Source: Leptolinea sp. UBA5203
GTDB lineage: Bacteria > Chloroflexota > Anaerolineae > Anaerolineales > Anaerolineaceae
Direction of reading: 5' to 3'
DNA length: 48,156 nt
Assembly (NCBI GenBank): GCA_002412765.1
Contig: DHVR01000079.1
Span: 1 to 48,156 of the forward strand
Shown: positions 9,595 through 20,900 of the stretch, piece by piece
Layout: each line of letters starts with the position of its first letter
Numbering within the stretch: the first letter of the stretch is position 1
The notes under the pieces: model-generated
Told to the model about the DNA's origin: nothing
What the model saw: the letters and a program-made list of their open reading frames with translations, nothing else
Databases searched by the model: none
Translations under genes and position numbers: made by a program

Positions 9595-9975
9595 ATGACC
9601 ATCCGGAAAATACCAATATTAACCACTATTGTCTTGATTATAACATTTTGACGATGGCAAATAAGGCTTACCTCATCCAAAATAGGGGATTTTACACAAT
9701 ATTAATTTATTGCTTATATACTATCTGGACTCAATTCTATATCAAAAAAATGGATCTACTCCATCAGTTTTTATCGTCAGGGATACCCATGAATAGGATC
9801 CGTAGTGAGTGAAAACATCCAATAGATCAATTTTGGGTCGTTTAAATATTGGTGGTGGTGTATGTATAACTCTTTTAGCAGCTAAAGAGGGAAATCTTAT
9901 AATTATGCCCTCGGTTTATGCTATATTACTTAAAAACAGGATCTATCCATTTGGCAGCCCCGGAAAAGATTAACT
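9595..9975. other. Divergent intergenic region between protease and GT-C genes
   Basis: 381 bp between two divergently transcribed genes. It holds a minus-strand extended -10 near 9640 and a possible plus-strand extended -10 (TGCTATATT, 9919-9927) about 50 bp before the GT-C start. I see no convincing small gene or strong hairpin. The sequence is AT-rich, as expected for a shared control region. Confidence 0.5.
9637..9645 (-). promoter_or_regulatory. Extended -10 promoter of the protease/glycosyltransferase operon
   Basis: On the minus strand the sequence reads TGTTATAAT, a perfect extended -10 element, about 43 bp before the protease ATG. No good -35 is visible at the normal spacing, as is common for extended -10 promoters. 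Confidence 0.45.
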
Positions 9976-11829
9976 ATGAAACATTTTAAGACTCAAAAAA
10001 CGGTCCTCATCCAGCTTGTGCTGATTGCTACCTTTTTTCTGGCTCTTTTCACGCTCACATACCGGGGTAAATTCAGCACAGATGATGAACATATACTTGC
10101 CTCCCGATCCATCAGCCTGGCAATAGACGGCCATCTTAATGACAACCGTGTAATGGGAAATTCTCGCGTTTTTGATTTATTCAACAGAAATGATTACTAT
10201 TCCGCGCAAGGCACCGGGATTGAACCTGCCCAAGCATACATGAGTACTTTGCTGGTCTTCCTTGCTCAAAAATTGGGCTTCGGTACTGTTCACAGCTTGT
10301 TTATGTTCAACATTATCATCAGTACAATAACCCTCTTGATTTTTTACTTGCTGCTAATGAAACTTAAGTTCACAGATGAGACAGCGCTGCTTACTACTTT
10401 CCTATTAGGGGCCACAACAACCATCTGGCCTTTTTCGCAAACCTATTTCCGTGATCCATTGACTATGCTTTTTGTAAGTTTATGCTGGCTACTGGCTGTG
10501 ACCATTAAGAACAATGAAAGATCCTTTCTACTATTCCCTGTTCTATTCCTCTCTTTTATCTTGGCCGTCCTGTCTAAAAATACCGGCCTATTAATCTTGC
10601 CAGTGTTGTTGCTGTACGGCTTCCAGTCTTTTTTTCATTCTGCAAAATGGAAATCCATTTTCTGGATGCTACTCCTGCTGGCTGTAGTTGGAATCTTCAT
10701 GATTGTTATTCCACCAAATGATATTTTTGCCAGATTTTCTTTTCGCTACTACCAGGAGGTGTTGACAAGGCTGGCCACTACCAGTTCTGAGGTATGGATT
10801 CCGGCAGTGGCAGGGCCATTAACCAGTCCAGCTAAAAGCTTATTTATCTATTCACCCATCTTTCTTTTGTCTATCCCCGGATTGTTTCTAAACAAAAAAG
10901 AGGGTTGGCCGGGTTGGTTATATTTGTTTTTATTGATCGCTGCCCAGGCATTATTTTATGGTCGTGAATGGGCTGGGTTAACCCAATGGGGATTGCGCAA
11001 CTTATTGCCTGCCTATCCGTTGTTGATGATTCCAGCTGCCTACACAATAAATCGATTAATAGCGTCAAAGAATGGAAAAGGAGTATTCCTTTTATTTGCA
11101 ATTTTATCCATCAGCATCCAGATTATTGGACTTCTTCACTCCCCACAGCATTACTATGCCTGGGTAAGTTCTGAATTTCCCACTGACTGGCAAAATCAAA
11201 TGCAATGGAACTTCAGTAATTCACATCTTGTCTGGAATCTTCTAACAACTTTTAAGGATCCTGATTGGTCCTTCGCATTCATGGAATTATCACCGATGGC
11301 CCGTCTCGGTTTTTTCTTCAGCATTCTAATAATCCTCGTTACTTCTTTATTACTGTTGATCAAACCGCAAAAAACACATCTGGCTGGTATCGTCTTGTTT
11401 GGTTATTTTTTCCTCTCAACAGCATTTTTACATCAACTCAATCTTGTAGATAGGACTTACTTCCCGGATACCCCTGAGTTTATCCACACAGTGGATTTCC
11501 TCCTTGCGAATACTGCAGAAGAAGACACATGGCTTCTGGCAGAATACAACTCGCCTCTGTGGCTTCATTTTATGAATTCCAACAGATTGAACCAATCCTG
11601 GATCACGCTTCCTTATGGCAATACAAATCTCAAAGAAATTATGAGCGTAATAAGCTCAAGTATAAAAGGAAAAGAAACGGATCGGATTTGGTTGGTTTCC
11701 AGTTCATATCCACTCAATGCAAAAAAAACGATTGAAATTATCACCAATTCTATGGGTATAATAAAAGCAGAAGAGTGGCATATTACTGGTAATTATTTGA
11801 ATATCACCATAGAACATTTGCAATATTAA
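9976..11829 (+). CDS. Polytopic membrane protein, GT-C-type glycosyltransferase-like
   Basis: 617 residues with about ten or more hydrophobic helices. A short N-terminal helix is followed by an extracytoplasmic loop carrying STDDEH (D36-D37-E38). An acidic pair at this position is the hallmark of lipid-phosphosugar-dependent GT-C enzymes (PMT/ArnT/RgtA-like). Such enzymes transfer sugars on the outer face of the membrane. A GGAAAAG sequence lies 9 bp before the ATG. It is 25-34 bp upstream of the next gene and likely co-transcribed with it. The family assignment rests on topology and the acidic loop only, so acceptor and donor are unknown. Confidence 0.7.
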   Translation: MKHFKTQKTVLIQLVLIATFFLALFTLTYRGKFSTDDEHILASRSISLAIDGHLNDNRVMGNSRVFDLFNRNDYYSAQGTGIEPAQAYMSTLLVFLAQKLGFGTVHSLFMFNIIISTITLLIFYLLLMKLKFTDETALLTTFLLGATTTIWPFSQTYFRDPLTMLFVSLCWLLAVTIKNNERSFLLFPVLFLSFILAVLSKNTGLLILPVLLLYGFQSFFHSAKWKSIFWMLLLLAVVGIFMIVIPPNDIFARFSFRYYQEVLTRLATTSSEVWIPAVAGPLTSPAKSLFIYSPIFLLSIPGLFLNKKEGWPGWLYLFLLIAAQALFYGREWAGLTQWGLRNLLPAYPLLMIPAAYTINRLIASKNGKGVFLLFAILSISIQIIGLLHSPQHYYAWVSSEFPTDWQNQMQWNFSNSHLVWNLLTTFKDPDWSFAFMELSPMARLGFFFSILIILVTSLLLLIKPQKTHLAGIVLFGYFFLSTAFLHQLNLVDRTYFPDTPEFIHTVDFLLANTAEEDTWLLAEYNSPLWLHFMNSNRLNQSWITLPYGNTNLKEIMSVISSSIKGKETDRIWLVSSSYPLNAKKTIEIITNSMGIIKAEEWHITGNYLNITIEHLQY

Positions 11830-11863
11830 TAGGTATACCTTAGCTGTAAAAAGGATGAAAAAT

Positions 11864-12622
11864 ATGAAGGAAGACCAAATTTCACGTTTCACCACAAATA
11901 TTCTCCTATTATTATTCGCCGTAATATTAATTGGTTTGTGCGCCCTTACTTCTTATTCAACGAATCAAACCTTAAACCTGTCCAAACAGGTGCAAACTGT
12001 CATGGTTGATAATAACAACACATCGCCGCTTATTGTGCCTGTTAATACCATTTCTGCTTCACTGCCAGAAGAGATTGCCAGTACAGCCACTCCGGAAAAT
12101 AATGCAACACCTCTACCTGCAGCTGGACAAGCAAATTCCTCCATTAGTTTAGGAGATGGCTCAACCATCTATACAGTTACCGAAACAAATCTAGAAATTC
12201 TATCTGGTGCCTCTGTTCTGGATGCTGGCGGACATTTGATCCTGTTAAAATCAGGGGAGGTTTTTGTTGATTCAAAACTACCCACGGGAACTTGGTTTAC
12301 TGTGATTAATCCAAATGGCCAAATTTCAAGGGTGACAGGTTCAATTATTTCAGTTAGGTTCTCTTTAGATCCAGTCGAGTATGAGATGGTTTGCATTGAA
12401 GGCACCTGTCAATTTGGAAAGGATGAGTTTAACTTACAAGGCATACCAGTTGGCACTTCTGTAATGATGAACCTCAACGGTGAATTTATCAAATCAGCTC
12501 CTCTGGAACTCGGATTGACATCAAATTCATATCAAAATGTTTACCGGATCATTATGGATGAAAAATCGAGGTGCGATGAATTCGAGGGCATGTTTGTCGG
12601 AACCCCCTGTCCATATGACTAA
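11864..12622 (+). CDS. Single-pass membrane protein with FecR-like extracytoplasmic domain
   Basis: 252 residues from the preferred start. An upstream in-frame ATG at 11855 abuts the AAAAGG ribosome site, whereas the ATG at 11864 has a normal 9-base spacing. One hydrophobic helix (about residues 9-31) is followed by a Ser/Thr/Pro-rich linker. A beta-rich domain from about 100 carries a pattern (LILLKSGEVFVD, TWFTVINPNGQISRVTGSIISV) resembling FecR-type domains. Four cysteines occur in the second half. It probably faces outward. It follows the GT-C gene closely. The function is unknown, and the FecR-like call is by pattern only. Confidence 0.65.
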   Translation: MKEDQISRFTTNILLLLFAVILIGLCALTSYSTNQTLNLSKQVQTVMVDNNNTSPLIVPVNTISASLPEEIASTATPENNATPLPAAGQANSSISLGDGSTIYTVTETNLEILSGASVLDAGGHLILLKSGEVFVDSKLPTGTWFTVINPNGQISRVTGSIISVRFSLDPVEYEMVCIEGTCQFGKDEFNLQGIPVGTSVMMNLNGEFIKSAPLELGLTSNSYQNVYRIIMDEKSRCDEFEGMFVGTPCPYD

Positions 12623-12951
12623 ATATGGAGAACAATTAGGTCCAATTCAAAGCCCATCCTATTTAATAGCCAGATCCAATGATTGAGTTGAATTTGACAG
12701 GTTTCTACTTCTGAACCCCTGAATTATTGGTTATACAATGTGGGTGTATGCGACAAATATTTCTGTATCAAATTATCTCTCTTAGATAAGAATGAATAAT
12801 CCTTTACTAACCGTGGCGATTTGGTTTCCATTATTATCCCCACAAAGATAATGTAAAAACCTCATCTGCAACTGTATTGATTCTATAAAACAATATACAG
12901 GGTATCCAAACTAAGAAATAATCCTTGTGGATAACAATAGTTAGGAACCTG
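12623..12951. other. Non-coding AT-rich stretch before a broken glycosyltransferase gene
   Basis: About 330 bp. I see no open frame of interest, no clear terminator for the preceding gene and no repeat. It is probably degraded sequence at the edge of the mobile region. Confidence 0.4.
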
Positions 12952-13756
12952 AAACCATTGCGTATTATCATTCCATTTTACAAGAGTCAAATTTTCGAAT
13001 AATCTCTTTTAATGAACCCTATATTCTTTCGAAGGCCATAAATCTAGGCAATTCGGTAGTTGAAGGAAAATATGCATTAATGCTAAATAACGACACGATG
13101 ATTTTTCGTGATGACTGGCTGACAGAATTGGTACAATGGGCTATGTTGCCAGATGTTGAAGTTGTTGGGGCATAATTTCTTTTTCCAAATAATACGATTC
13201 AGCATGCCGGGGTGGTATTCGAATCTGACCGATTGGTTGCACATGTTTTTTGTCATAAACTGGTGCAGCATGCCGATGGTCCACATGGGAGCTCAGATTG
13301 GTACCGCAATTACGTTGGGGTAAAAGGAGCCTGTCAACAGTTTCGCAGAAATGTTTTAATATGGTTGGGGGATATGATGAGGAATTCAATTTATCATATA
13401 GTGATATAGACATCTGTTTACGGTTACTAAAAAAAGGATACCGGATTGTTTATTATCCTTTCTCGATTATTTATCATTATGAAAGCGCAACCCGTGCAGA
13501 TTCAAATCCACCTAAGAATATCTGCAGAGCATTTACACAATTTAGAGAACAATTATTCGCTGGGGATCCTTTTTTTAGAGACCAGATCTCAGATGCTTTT
13601 AATCCCAAGCTCAGACTTTTTGAGCTTCAAAGGAAAAAAGTAATCGAATCTTGTGTGAATTCTAGCTTGAAAAATTTTAATCAATATTGGACTAAGCGAT
13701 TTGTATTGGTAATAAGTAAAGGATCAAAAAAAATGATGAAATCTGATGGGCAATAA
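12952..13756 (+). pseudogene. Broken GT2 (rhamnosyltransferase-like) glycosyltransferase
   Basis: Three frames must be joined to read a GT2 protein. A scrap at 12952 (RIIIPFY) resembles the first beta strand. From about 12990 the frame reads FNEPYILSKAINLG and then LNNDTMIFRDDWL, with NND as the DxD-like motif. It then hits an in-frame TAA near 13173 and resumes with NNTIQHAGVVF. Near 13330 the frame shifts to FNMVGGYDEEFNLSYSDIDICLRL and IIYHYESATR, running to the TAA at 13756. The normal spacer between first strand and NND motif is missing, so there is also an internal deletion. The family is clear but the gene is dead. The original was probably a surface-glycan transferase. Confidence 0.8.
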
Positions 13757-14045
13757 TCTAATCACATAATTGGTGAGCGCAAATTGTTTGGAATTCACCA
13801 AGAGAGTTCATTGTTCGTCATTAAGAAGAGTGATAGAATTTTTGATAATCAAATGTTTACAGGTGGTGAATTTGAAAAGCATAGAAGTTTATGATTCATC
13901 AACCAGAGCCCTTCATGCTTTCGAAGAAATTACTAAACCACTTGATTATCTAAATTTGGGTTGATAAAAAGCAATCCAATTCTGTTTCAACTTATCATTC
14001 TCCATATTATGATTAATAACAACAGTATACTGTACCTGGTTCTCG
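13757..14045. other. Non-coding remnant stretch
   Basis: 289 bp of AT-rich sequence between the glycosyltransferase pseudogene and the rhs scrap. No gene, repeat or hairpin could be supported. A 64-codon frame here has no recognisable features. Confidence 0.4.
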
Positions 14046-14139
14046 GAATTGCGCTACAGCGACTTTGGTGAGACGCGCTATTCCTCCGGCATTACAGCAA
14101 CCGACTATCGCTACACCGGTCAACTTCAGCAGTCTCTGT
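14046..14139 (+). pseudogene. Fragment of a second rhs gene (core end only)
   Basis: About 31 codons read ELRYSDFGETRYSSG followed by TDYRYTGQ, the usual run-up to the conserved end of Chloroflexota-type Rhs/YD-repeat cores. It differs clearly from the core of the large rhs gene downstream (SVSYTPWGDTLEVYG). It therefore comes from another rhs gene, not a duplicate of this one. It stops abruptly at about 14139 where homology to a tyrosine recombinase starts on the other strand. Confidence 0.7.
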
Positions 14140-14391
14140 ATTCCCATTCCAACGCTTTGGTTTATACGCGGTACGCATCCAGGCAAAATATGCAGCCAGA
14201 TCGGAAGTCTTGATTTTAGTAACATCCTGATCTTCGACATAGTTCAACCAATGGTTGAGTGTGTACTCATAGGAGCTGATTGTGCATTGGCTTAACCCCT
14301 CGGCTGTTTTATATTTTAGAAATCCGTCTATGGACTTTGATATGGAAAGTGCTGGATTTGATTTGGACGAGCCCGGCGAGCTGTGGTTCAT
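14140..14391 (-). pseudogene. Tyrosine recombinase (integrase) fragment, N-terminal core-binding domain
   Basis: About 84 residues beginning MNHSSPGSSKSNPALSISKS and ending at KPKRWNGN. It aligns residue by residue with the integrase start at the right end of the window (ALSISK.IDGFLK.K.AEGLSQ, SYEY.LN, AWMRT.YKPKRWNGN). Only the SAM-like DNA-binding domain is present. The catalytic R-H-R-Y domain is missing because the gene is cut at 14139 by the rhs fragment. It is a relic of an integrated element. Confidence 0.8.
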
Positions 14392-14462
14392 TAGAAATTC
14401 CTCTGTTTTAGGAAAAATGTCTATCGCCGTGCGCCGGGTCGCGGTGCGTCCTTTTGGGAATG

Positions 14463-14492
14463 AAAAAACCAGAGCCTGACAGACTCTGGTTT
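14463..14492 (-). terminator. Hairpin terminator following the tRNA fragment
   Basis: A 9-bp perfect stem (AAACCAGAG against CTCTGGTTT, 14466-14474 and 14484-14492) reads into a T-run on the minus strand. It is the counterpart of the terminator after the intact tRNA-fMet gene at 47679. Confidence 0.65.
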
Positions 14493-14493
14493 A

Positions 14494-14539
14494 CTCTTAG
14501 TAGCGGGGACAGGATTCGAACCTATGCCACCTCCGGGTT
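14494..14539 (-). other. 3' half of a tRNA-fMet gene (attachment-site remnant)
   Basis: Read on the minus strand this matches the intact tRNA-fMet at 47598-47669 from the 3' side of the anticodon stem (AACCCGGAGGT) to the 3' end, plus the first bases after it, with a 2-base insertion. The 5' half is absent and is replaced by unrelated sequence. A break in the anticodon loop is the classical crossover region for tRNA-targeting tyrosine recombinases. This therefore looks like an att junction. Confidence 0.75.
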
Positions 14540-14980
14540 GTGAGATACAACCGTAAAAGTGTAACCTAAGACCAACAATCTCGTGAAATCGGCCGAACCG
14601 AGGGTCTTCGGTAAGTTCGAACCTGAAGGATTTCGATTATATTTATTTTGTCATGATATTATGATTTTTGACTTAAATTAATGCATAATAATCGCTTTAC
14701 AAAAATATATAAATATCTATAATATTAAACAGGATGTGGGGGTTATCAGATTCCTGGAAGAACCAGTAACGACTTCCCAGCAAAACCCCAAACATATATT
14801 CATAATACTTGTAGCTCCATCCCATCGTTATTAGTAAATCAGCATTGGTATTTATCTGTAGGGCGGTAGAACAGATTCTTTTCCCTTTATTAATCGTAAG
14901 TAATTATTCAATTAAATAGACATAGTAGCAGTCATTAATTTATTAAAGGCACAGAAGCCTTTATCCTTGGAGGGACATCA
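14540..14980 (+). other. Leader region upstream of the giant rhs gene
   Basis: About 440 bp without a gene. It contains a possible two-part hairpin at 14739-14789 and a 7-bp hairpin at 14944-14963 just before the ribosome site GGAGGG (14969-14974, six bases before the ATG). I could not find a confident -35/-10 pair in this very AT-rich stretch. Confidence 0.5.
14739..14789 (+). promoter_or_regulatory. Possible structured leader RNA of the rhs gene
   Basis: An outer stem GGGGTT/AACCCC (14739-14744 with 14784-14789) encloses CTGG-AAG pairing with CTT-C-CCAG (14754-14760 with 14773-14780, one bulged C). It does not match a riboswitch class I know. It could equally be chance. Confidence 0.25.
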
Positions 14981-17900
14981 ATGTCAGAGTGCTTATCCAC
15001 CAATTCCGGACTTACTCAGTTTGGCAATATTCTCATGCGTGTATGCATAATTTTATCCATGGTATTGTCGAATATGGCAATCCAGACGACCCCCGTTTCG
15101 GCGGATGGCGAGGTTTTATATTCTGAAATAGATAACAAAGATATAAGTTTCGATATTGTCAATAATTGGATTCAGGAAACGCAAAATGATTTCCCTGAGT
15201 TTTTCAAGCAAATTTATCAGGTAAGTAAAAATAGTAAATTATCTTCAAACAATTTTGTATCATTACCGTGTGATGATACTAATGATTTAGTGATTTCGAA
15301 TGGCTCTCCATGTAGTATTAGTGCGGGAACGCATAATTATAATTCCATCGAAATTCTTCCTGGTGGAATACTAGAGCTTGTAGCTGATCCGATAAGTGGA
15401 GTAAATGTTAGTATAGTTGTTGGAAATCTAATAATTGCTGAAAATGCAAAGATAACATCTGATGGTTACGGATTTATTGGTGGGCAAGGTGAAGGAAAAG
15501 GGACGAATGGGGGAATGAATGGAGGTGGTGGCGGGGCTGGTCATGGAGGTTATGGCTCTCGAAGTTACAGTGGATATATCGGAGGGATTCCGTATGGAAA
15601 TGTTTACCAGCCAATAACATTGGGAAGTGGGGGAGGTAATGTTTCTACGAGAACTGGTGGATCCGGAGGTGGTGCGTTTCATATTCTAGTAAGTGGAAAT
15701 CTTGAGAATAACGGATTAATTTCAGCAAATGGAAACCCTGGAAATGCAACAACTGGCTACAATCCAGGTGGTGGTGCTGGTGGGTCAATATGGATAGAGG
15801 CGGGTAGTATTACAGGTTCTGGACAAATTACTGCAAACGGCGGAAAAGGTGGAACCAGTGGAACTGGATCTGGTGGTGGGGGAAGTGGTGGCAGGATTGC
15901 TGTAGAGTGTGCTGAAAATAATTATACGGGTGTAATACAAGCTTATGGTGGTGGGGGATATGCATATGGTGGATCCGGAACAATATATATACAGAATGAA
16001 GATAATTTAATTATTGATAACAATCTTCATAATGGGGATTATGCAGCCTTGTTGGAGGGGGAATATGATTTCACGGTTATACGATTACGTAATGAAGGTC
16101 ATTTGAAGATATTGGGCAATGACTCAGAAATAATTATAAACGAAAACATAGTTGGCGATTCTACTGCTAATTTATTAGTCGAAGGTACCGTATCAACCTC
16201 TGAGCAATTTCAAATCAATGGATATGCATTAGATGTAGCTGGAAGAATTACTGGCAGTAATGATCTAATTATTGGTAACGGAGGAATTCTAAAGTTAAAC
16301 GCCAAAACCGCGTTAAGAGAGACCCCTTATAGTTTTGATTCAATAAGTTTAGTTGAAAATGGAATACTAGCTTTAGTCCCAGCAAAAAATGATCTATCCA
16401 ATTTTGAGGATGATTCACCTTTTGAATTAGTAGTAAGAATTCTAACAATAAGTGAAAATGGAAAAATAACTTCAGATGGTTATGGCTATACTGGTGGTCA
16501 AGGTGTTGGTAAAGGAACAAATGGGGGGATGAATGGAGGCGGTGGTGGTGCCGGTCATGGCGGATTTGGTTATCATAGTTCAGCGAGTTATCCTGGTGGT
16601 ACCACATATGGAGATGTCTTTCAGCCAAAAACATTGGGCAGCGGGGGAGGAAATGTTAGTAATCTTGGTGGTTCTGGTGGTGGGGCTTTGCATATTGTTG
16701 TTACGGGAAGCCTTATAAATAATGGAAAAATTTCGGCAAATGGAAATATAGCCAGCGCGAGAACAGGCTATAATCCTGGTGGTGGATCAGGAGGGTCGAT
16801 ATGGATTGAAACTGAGCAATTAACCGGTTATGGTGAAATTACGGTTAATGGAGGACAAGGCGGTAAAAGTGGAACTGGTTATGGTGGAGGGGGTAGTGGA
16901 GGCCGAATATCAATTGATTATGTTGAAAGTGATTTCACCGGATTAGTACAAGCTTATGGAGGGGGGGGATTTGGATACGGGGGAGCAGGGACTATTTATT
17001 GGAAACAAGGTGATAAGCTAATAATAAATAACAATTTACATGAAGGTGAAAATGCAGGTTTAATAGGAGCAAAGTATAACTTTGAAGAAATACACCTGAT
17101 AAATAATGGTCATTTAAAGGTTTTAGAAAACACATCTGAAATTAGTATTAACGGAAATGTCATAGGTGATTCCACTGCTAGTTTATATTCAGAAGGGATC
17201 GTTACTGTTGAAGATCCATTTGAGGTTGAAGATTACACACTCAACATTCAAGGAATATTGAGTGGAAGCGATAATATTGTTATTGGAACTGACGGGAAAA
17301 TAATCTTACATGCTGTTACCTCATTAAAGGAAACACCGTTTACCTACCAAAGTATAAACCTGATTGATAATGGTGAATTAGCACTAATTCCATCTATTAA
17401 TGTCGCTAATGATTATAGTGACGATTCTTGTTTTGAACTATTAGTGGGTGAATTATCTATTAGCGAGAATGGAAAAATAATAGCTGATGGTTATGGGTAT
17501 AGTGCCGGCACTGGCTTAGGTCGTGGAACAAATGGGCCAATGAATTTGGGCGCTGGAGGGGCAGGACATGGAGGGCTAGGTGCAAATAGTGCTGGGGGAT
17601 ACAGTGGAGGTATAAAATATGGAGATATTTATGAGCCAATCACTCTTGGAAGTGCTGGAGGGAATGTCTCTACTAGATTAGGTGGATCAGGAGGCGGAGC
17701 AATCCACTTAATTGTGGCAGGTGATTTGATAAACAAAGGAAACATCTCAGCGAATGGTATTAACGGAAACGCGTCGACTGGATACAATCCTGGAGGTGGT
17801 TCAGGTGGGTCAATTTGGATTGAATCTGGAACTTTAGTTGGAAATGGGGTAATAACGGCGTATGGTGGTCAAGGTGGAAAAAACGGAAAGGGATTTGGCG

Positions 17901-20900
17901 GGGGTGGTAGTGGCGGTCGAATATCTATACAAACAGAAGTTCTTGATCCAGAAAGTCAGTTATTGGTAAACGGTGGATTAGGTAGTTTTACCGGAGAACA
18001 TGGCACGATCTATCTAGGAACACTTGATAGCGTAAATTCTACAGTGGTTGCCAACCCGCTGGAAGTGGCTGTGGGCGGCGTGGCAGCATCCACCGTTACA
18101 GTAACCCTGATGGCTGAGAATGGCCATGGTATGCCGTATAAACCTGTTACGGTCACCTTGGTGAATGGTTCTGGTATTTTAATTAATGGAACTGCATTAG
18201 CATTAAATGATTCAGTAACGCTGAGCGAAGCAAATGCTAATGGACAAATCAGCTTTGCTGCGTCTGCACTTACAGTAGGATCCCGCGATTTGAAAATCAG
18301 TGTGGAAGGCGTTGATCTAACCCAGCATGCGATTATCAATTTCAATGCCGGGGACTTTAATCCAGATTTATCTACAATTATCAGTACTCCTGTTAATGTG
18401 CCTGCTGATGGGGTTAGTAAGGCAACCATTACGGTGACTGCGCTGGATAAAAATAGTTTGCCAATCATGAATGTGGCTATCGGACTAACTGCCAGCGGTG
18501 ATGCAGTGGTCACTCAGCCTATCGGGAAGACCAACGCCAGTGGTCAGGCCATAGGCTATGTATCCAATGGGAAAGTAGAAAGCATTATCGTGACGGCCAA
18601 TGCCTGGGGTTCACCTTTAACCCAAACAGCGACAGTGAATTTTTACGGCACGGATTTTGTCTCCAGTTTACAGGTCCCTCAACGGGCTGTACCGGGTGAC
18701 GAGGTCAATATTGCGGTCACGCTCAGGAATAATCAGGCTTATCTGGTAGAGGATGTTACTCTTAGCCTGACCTTACCGGAGATGCTTACCTTTGATAGTC
18801 ATACGGCATCAACCGCACCTGTGATTAACGGACGGGTTTACACCTGGACGATTGATTCTCTGGCCGCGAACCAGGTGGTTAAGTTCAATGTGATTGGCAC
18901 CATCTCATCGACTGTGGCCATGGGCGATACCCTGCCGATCAGTATCACGGCGAGTTCGGCAGTTGTGGAGATTGACCCTGCCAATAATACCGCCCAGGCG
19001 AGTATTGCCATTGTTCAGGGGTATGCTTTTGATGCCTCCATCACCCCGCTCACGCAAACCTTGTACCCGGGCGGCATCGTTACCTATACCATTAAAGTTG
19101 CTAATACCGATCTCCTGCCTGATCTGTATTCCCTAGCCACGACCGGACTGGAAGCCTTTACCACCACGCTGAGTTCAGAAGCGCTGCCTATTGATGCCGG
19201 CGGCACAAACAAGGCCACGCTGACGGTGGCGACCAACAGTTGCATGGCGGAGAGCAGTGTCAGTTTCACGGTTCGGGTTACTTCAACGCAGAGCGGGATC
19301 GTCGAAGATATTCCGGTTACCCTTGCGCTGAACATGTCCCCGAAGATAACGCTGACAACGCCCAATAATAATTCAACCAGTGGATCGCGTTCGGTGCTCT
19401 TTAGTTGGCAAACCGATCCCAGCACGACGGGCAAGCTTACGATTTATCCAACCAATGATCCTACTGCGACCCAGGTATACACCACTGCGGACGGCACAAC
19501 GCACAGCGTGCAGGTGGAGAACCTGGAGCGCAACACCAACTATTCCTGGTTTGTGGAATCCACCTCGGCTTGCGGCAGCGGGACCAGCCCGGTGCGCAAA
19601 GTGACCATCGGGAATGGAATTGTCTTCACCCATCACAGCCAGAACATTACCATCAACCGTGATTACGATCAGCGCGTGACGGTGACGGTTAAGAATGAGG
19701 ACAGTCTTGCCCACACCTTAACCAGCAACATAACCAATACCAACGAAGACCTGATCGTCAATTTTGTGGACAGCGGTAGTGTGGATGAGACCATCACCTT
19801 GGAGCCGGGCGAGTCGACCAATTTGACCCTGGCGATCCATGCCCAGGATGCCGCCCTGACGGATTACACCCTTACCGCCAACCTGATAGCGGATGAGGGT
19901 GGAACGCCGATTACAGATAGTGCCGTCCTTAAGGTTCATGTATTGTTTGCCGGCGACTATTCCATTGTGGAGGATCTGGCCGCCTATAATCCCATCACCC
20001 TGGCGCGGACGTATGTGATTGCCAACCATGGACAGACAATTACGGATTTGTCGCTTGAGGCGCTTGATCCGAATACCGGCTTACCGGCTTCCATTTACCT
20101 CAGTCCCAGTCTGGATCATGCCCGACTGGGCACTGGAGAATCCATTCGCGTGGTGGCGTATCCCATATTTAATGAAGAAGATGCAGTCAACCAGATTGTT
20201 TATGCGCCAACACTTCATCTGGCAAAGCCGAGTGCGGATTCTGTCAGCGATATTCCTTTTGAACTGCATGTGAAAGGTGCAGGATTTGACAAAACCATAA
20301 CCGGGGCTGCGACCTGTGGAACGGGCAGAGATATTTATACCGTCACGATCACGGATTGTGCGATGTCCTTTTCAACAAATAGCTGGTATTGTACTAATCG
20401 CCCATCGATCTCCACTTCATTTAAAGTGCCTGCTTTCCTGACGAAGGATTCTATTTCGAATGTCTCAGTTGACATGACTTTCAGTCCCCACAGTAATGCG
20501 AAAGATCATAATGCTGAAATCTATTTCAATGGCTCGCAAGTAATTTCCTTTAGCAACCTGATGCCGCAAGGTTCCTATAATTTTGATATTCCATCCGGGT
20601 TATGGAAGGAAGCCATGGTCGGCATGGTTACCCAGAATGTATCCCTGGTATCGCATCACCCGAATTCAGGGCATTATATTGTATCGACTGGATATCAAGT
20701 CAATGTCGGGGTTAACAACGCGAAGACCTATGCCTGCGCAGCCAGTGAAGCGGAAGCAGAGCAGGTCATTGAGACGATGTACCCCTGCTCTGCTTCCGCC
20801 ACATTTAATCCGGAAACGGATGTGTATGAAAAATCTGTCTGGGCTATTGGGGAGATCAAAGCGCAGATTCAATCCGTGATTGAAGCGGAGAATATTCCAG

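Noticed and set aside
9850..9900. Imperfect palindrome around AGCAGCT upstream of the GT-C gene
   Set aside because: Only about six paired bases with mismatches in the centre. It is not distinguishable from chance.
13770..13964. A 64-codon frame after the glycosyltransferase pseudogene
   Set aside because: No ribosome site, no recognisable sequence, and located in decayed DNA.
14540..14600. A second tRNA next to the tRNA-fMet fragment
   Set aside because: A GGTTG/CAACC hairpin resembles an anticodon arm, but the loop lacks T33 and there is no D arm or acceptor partner.
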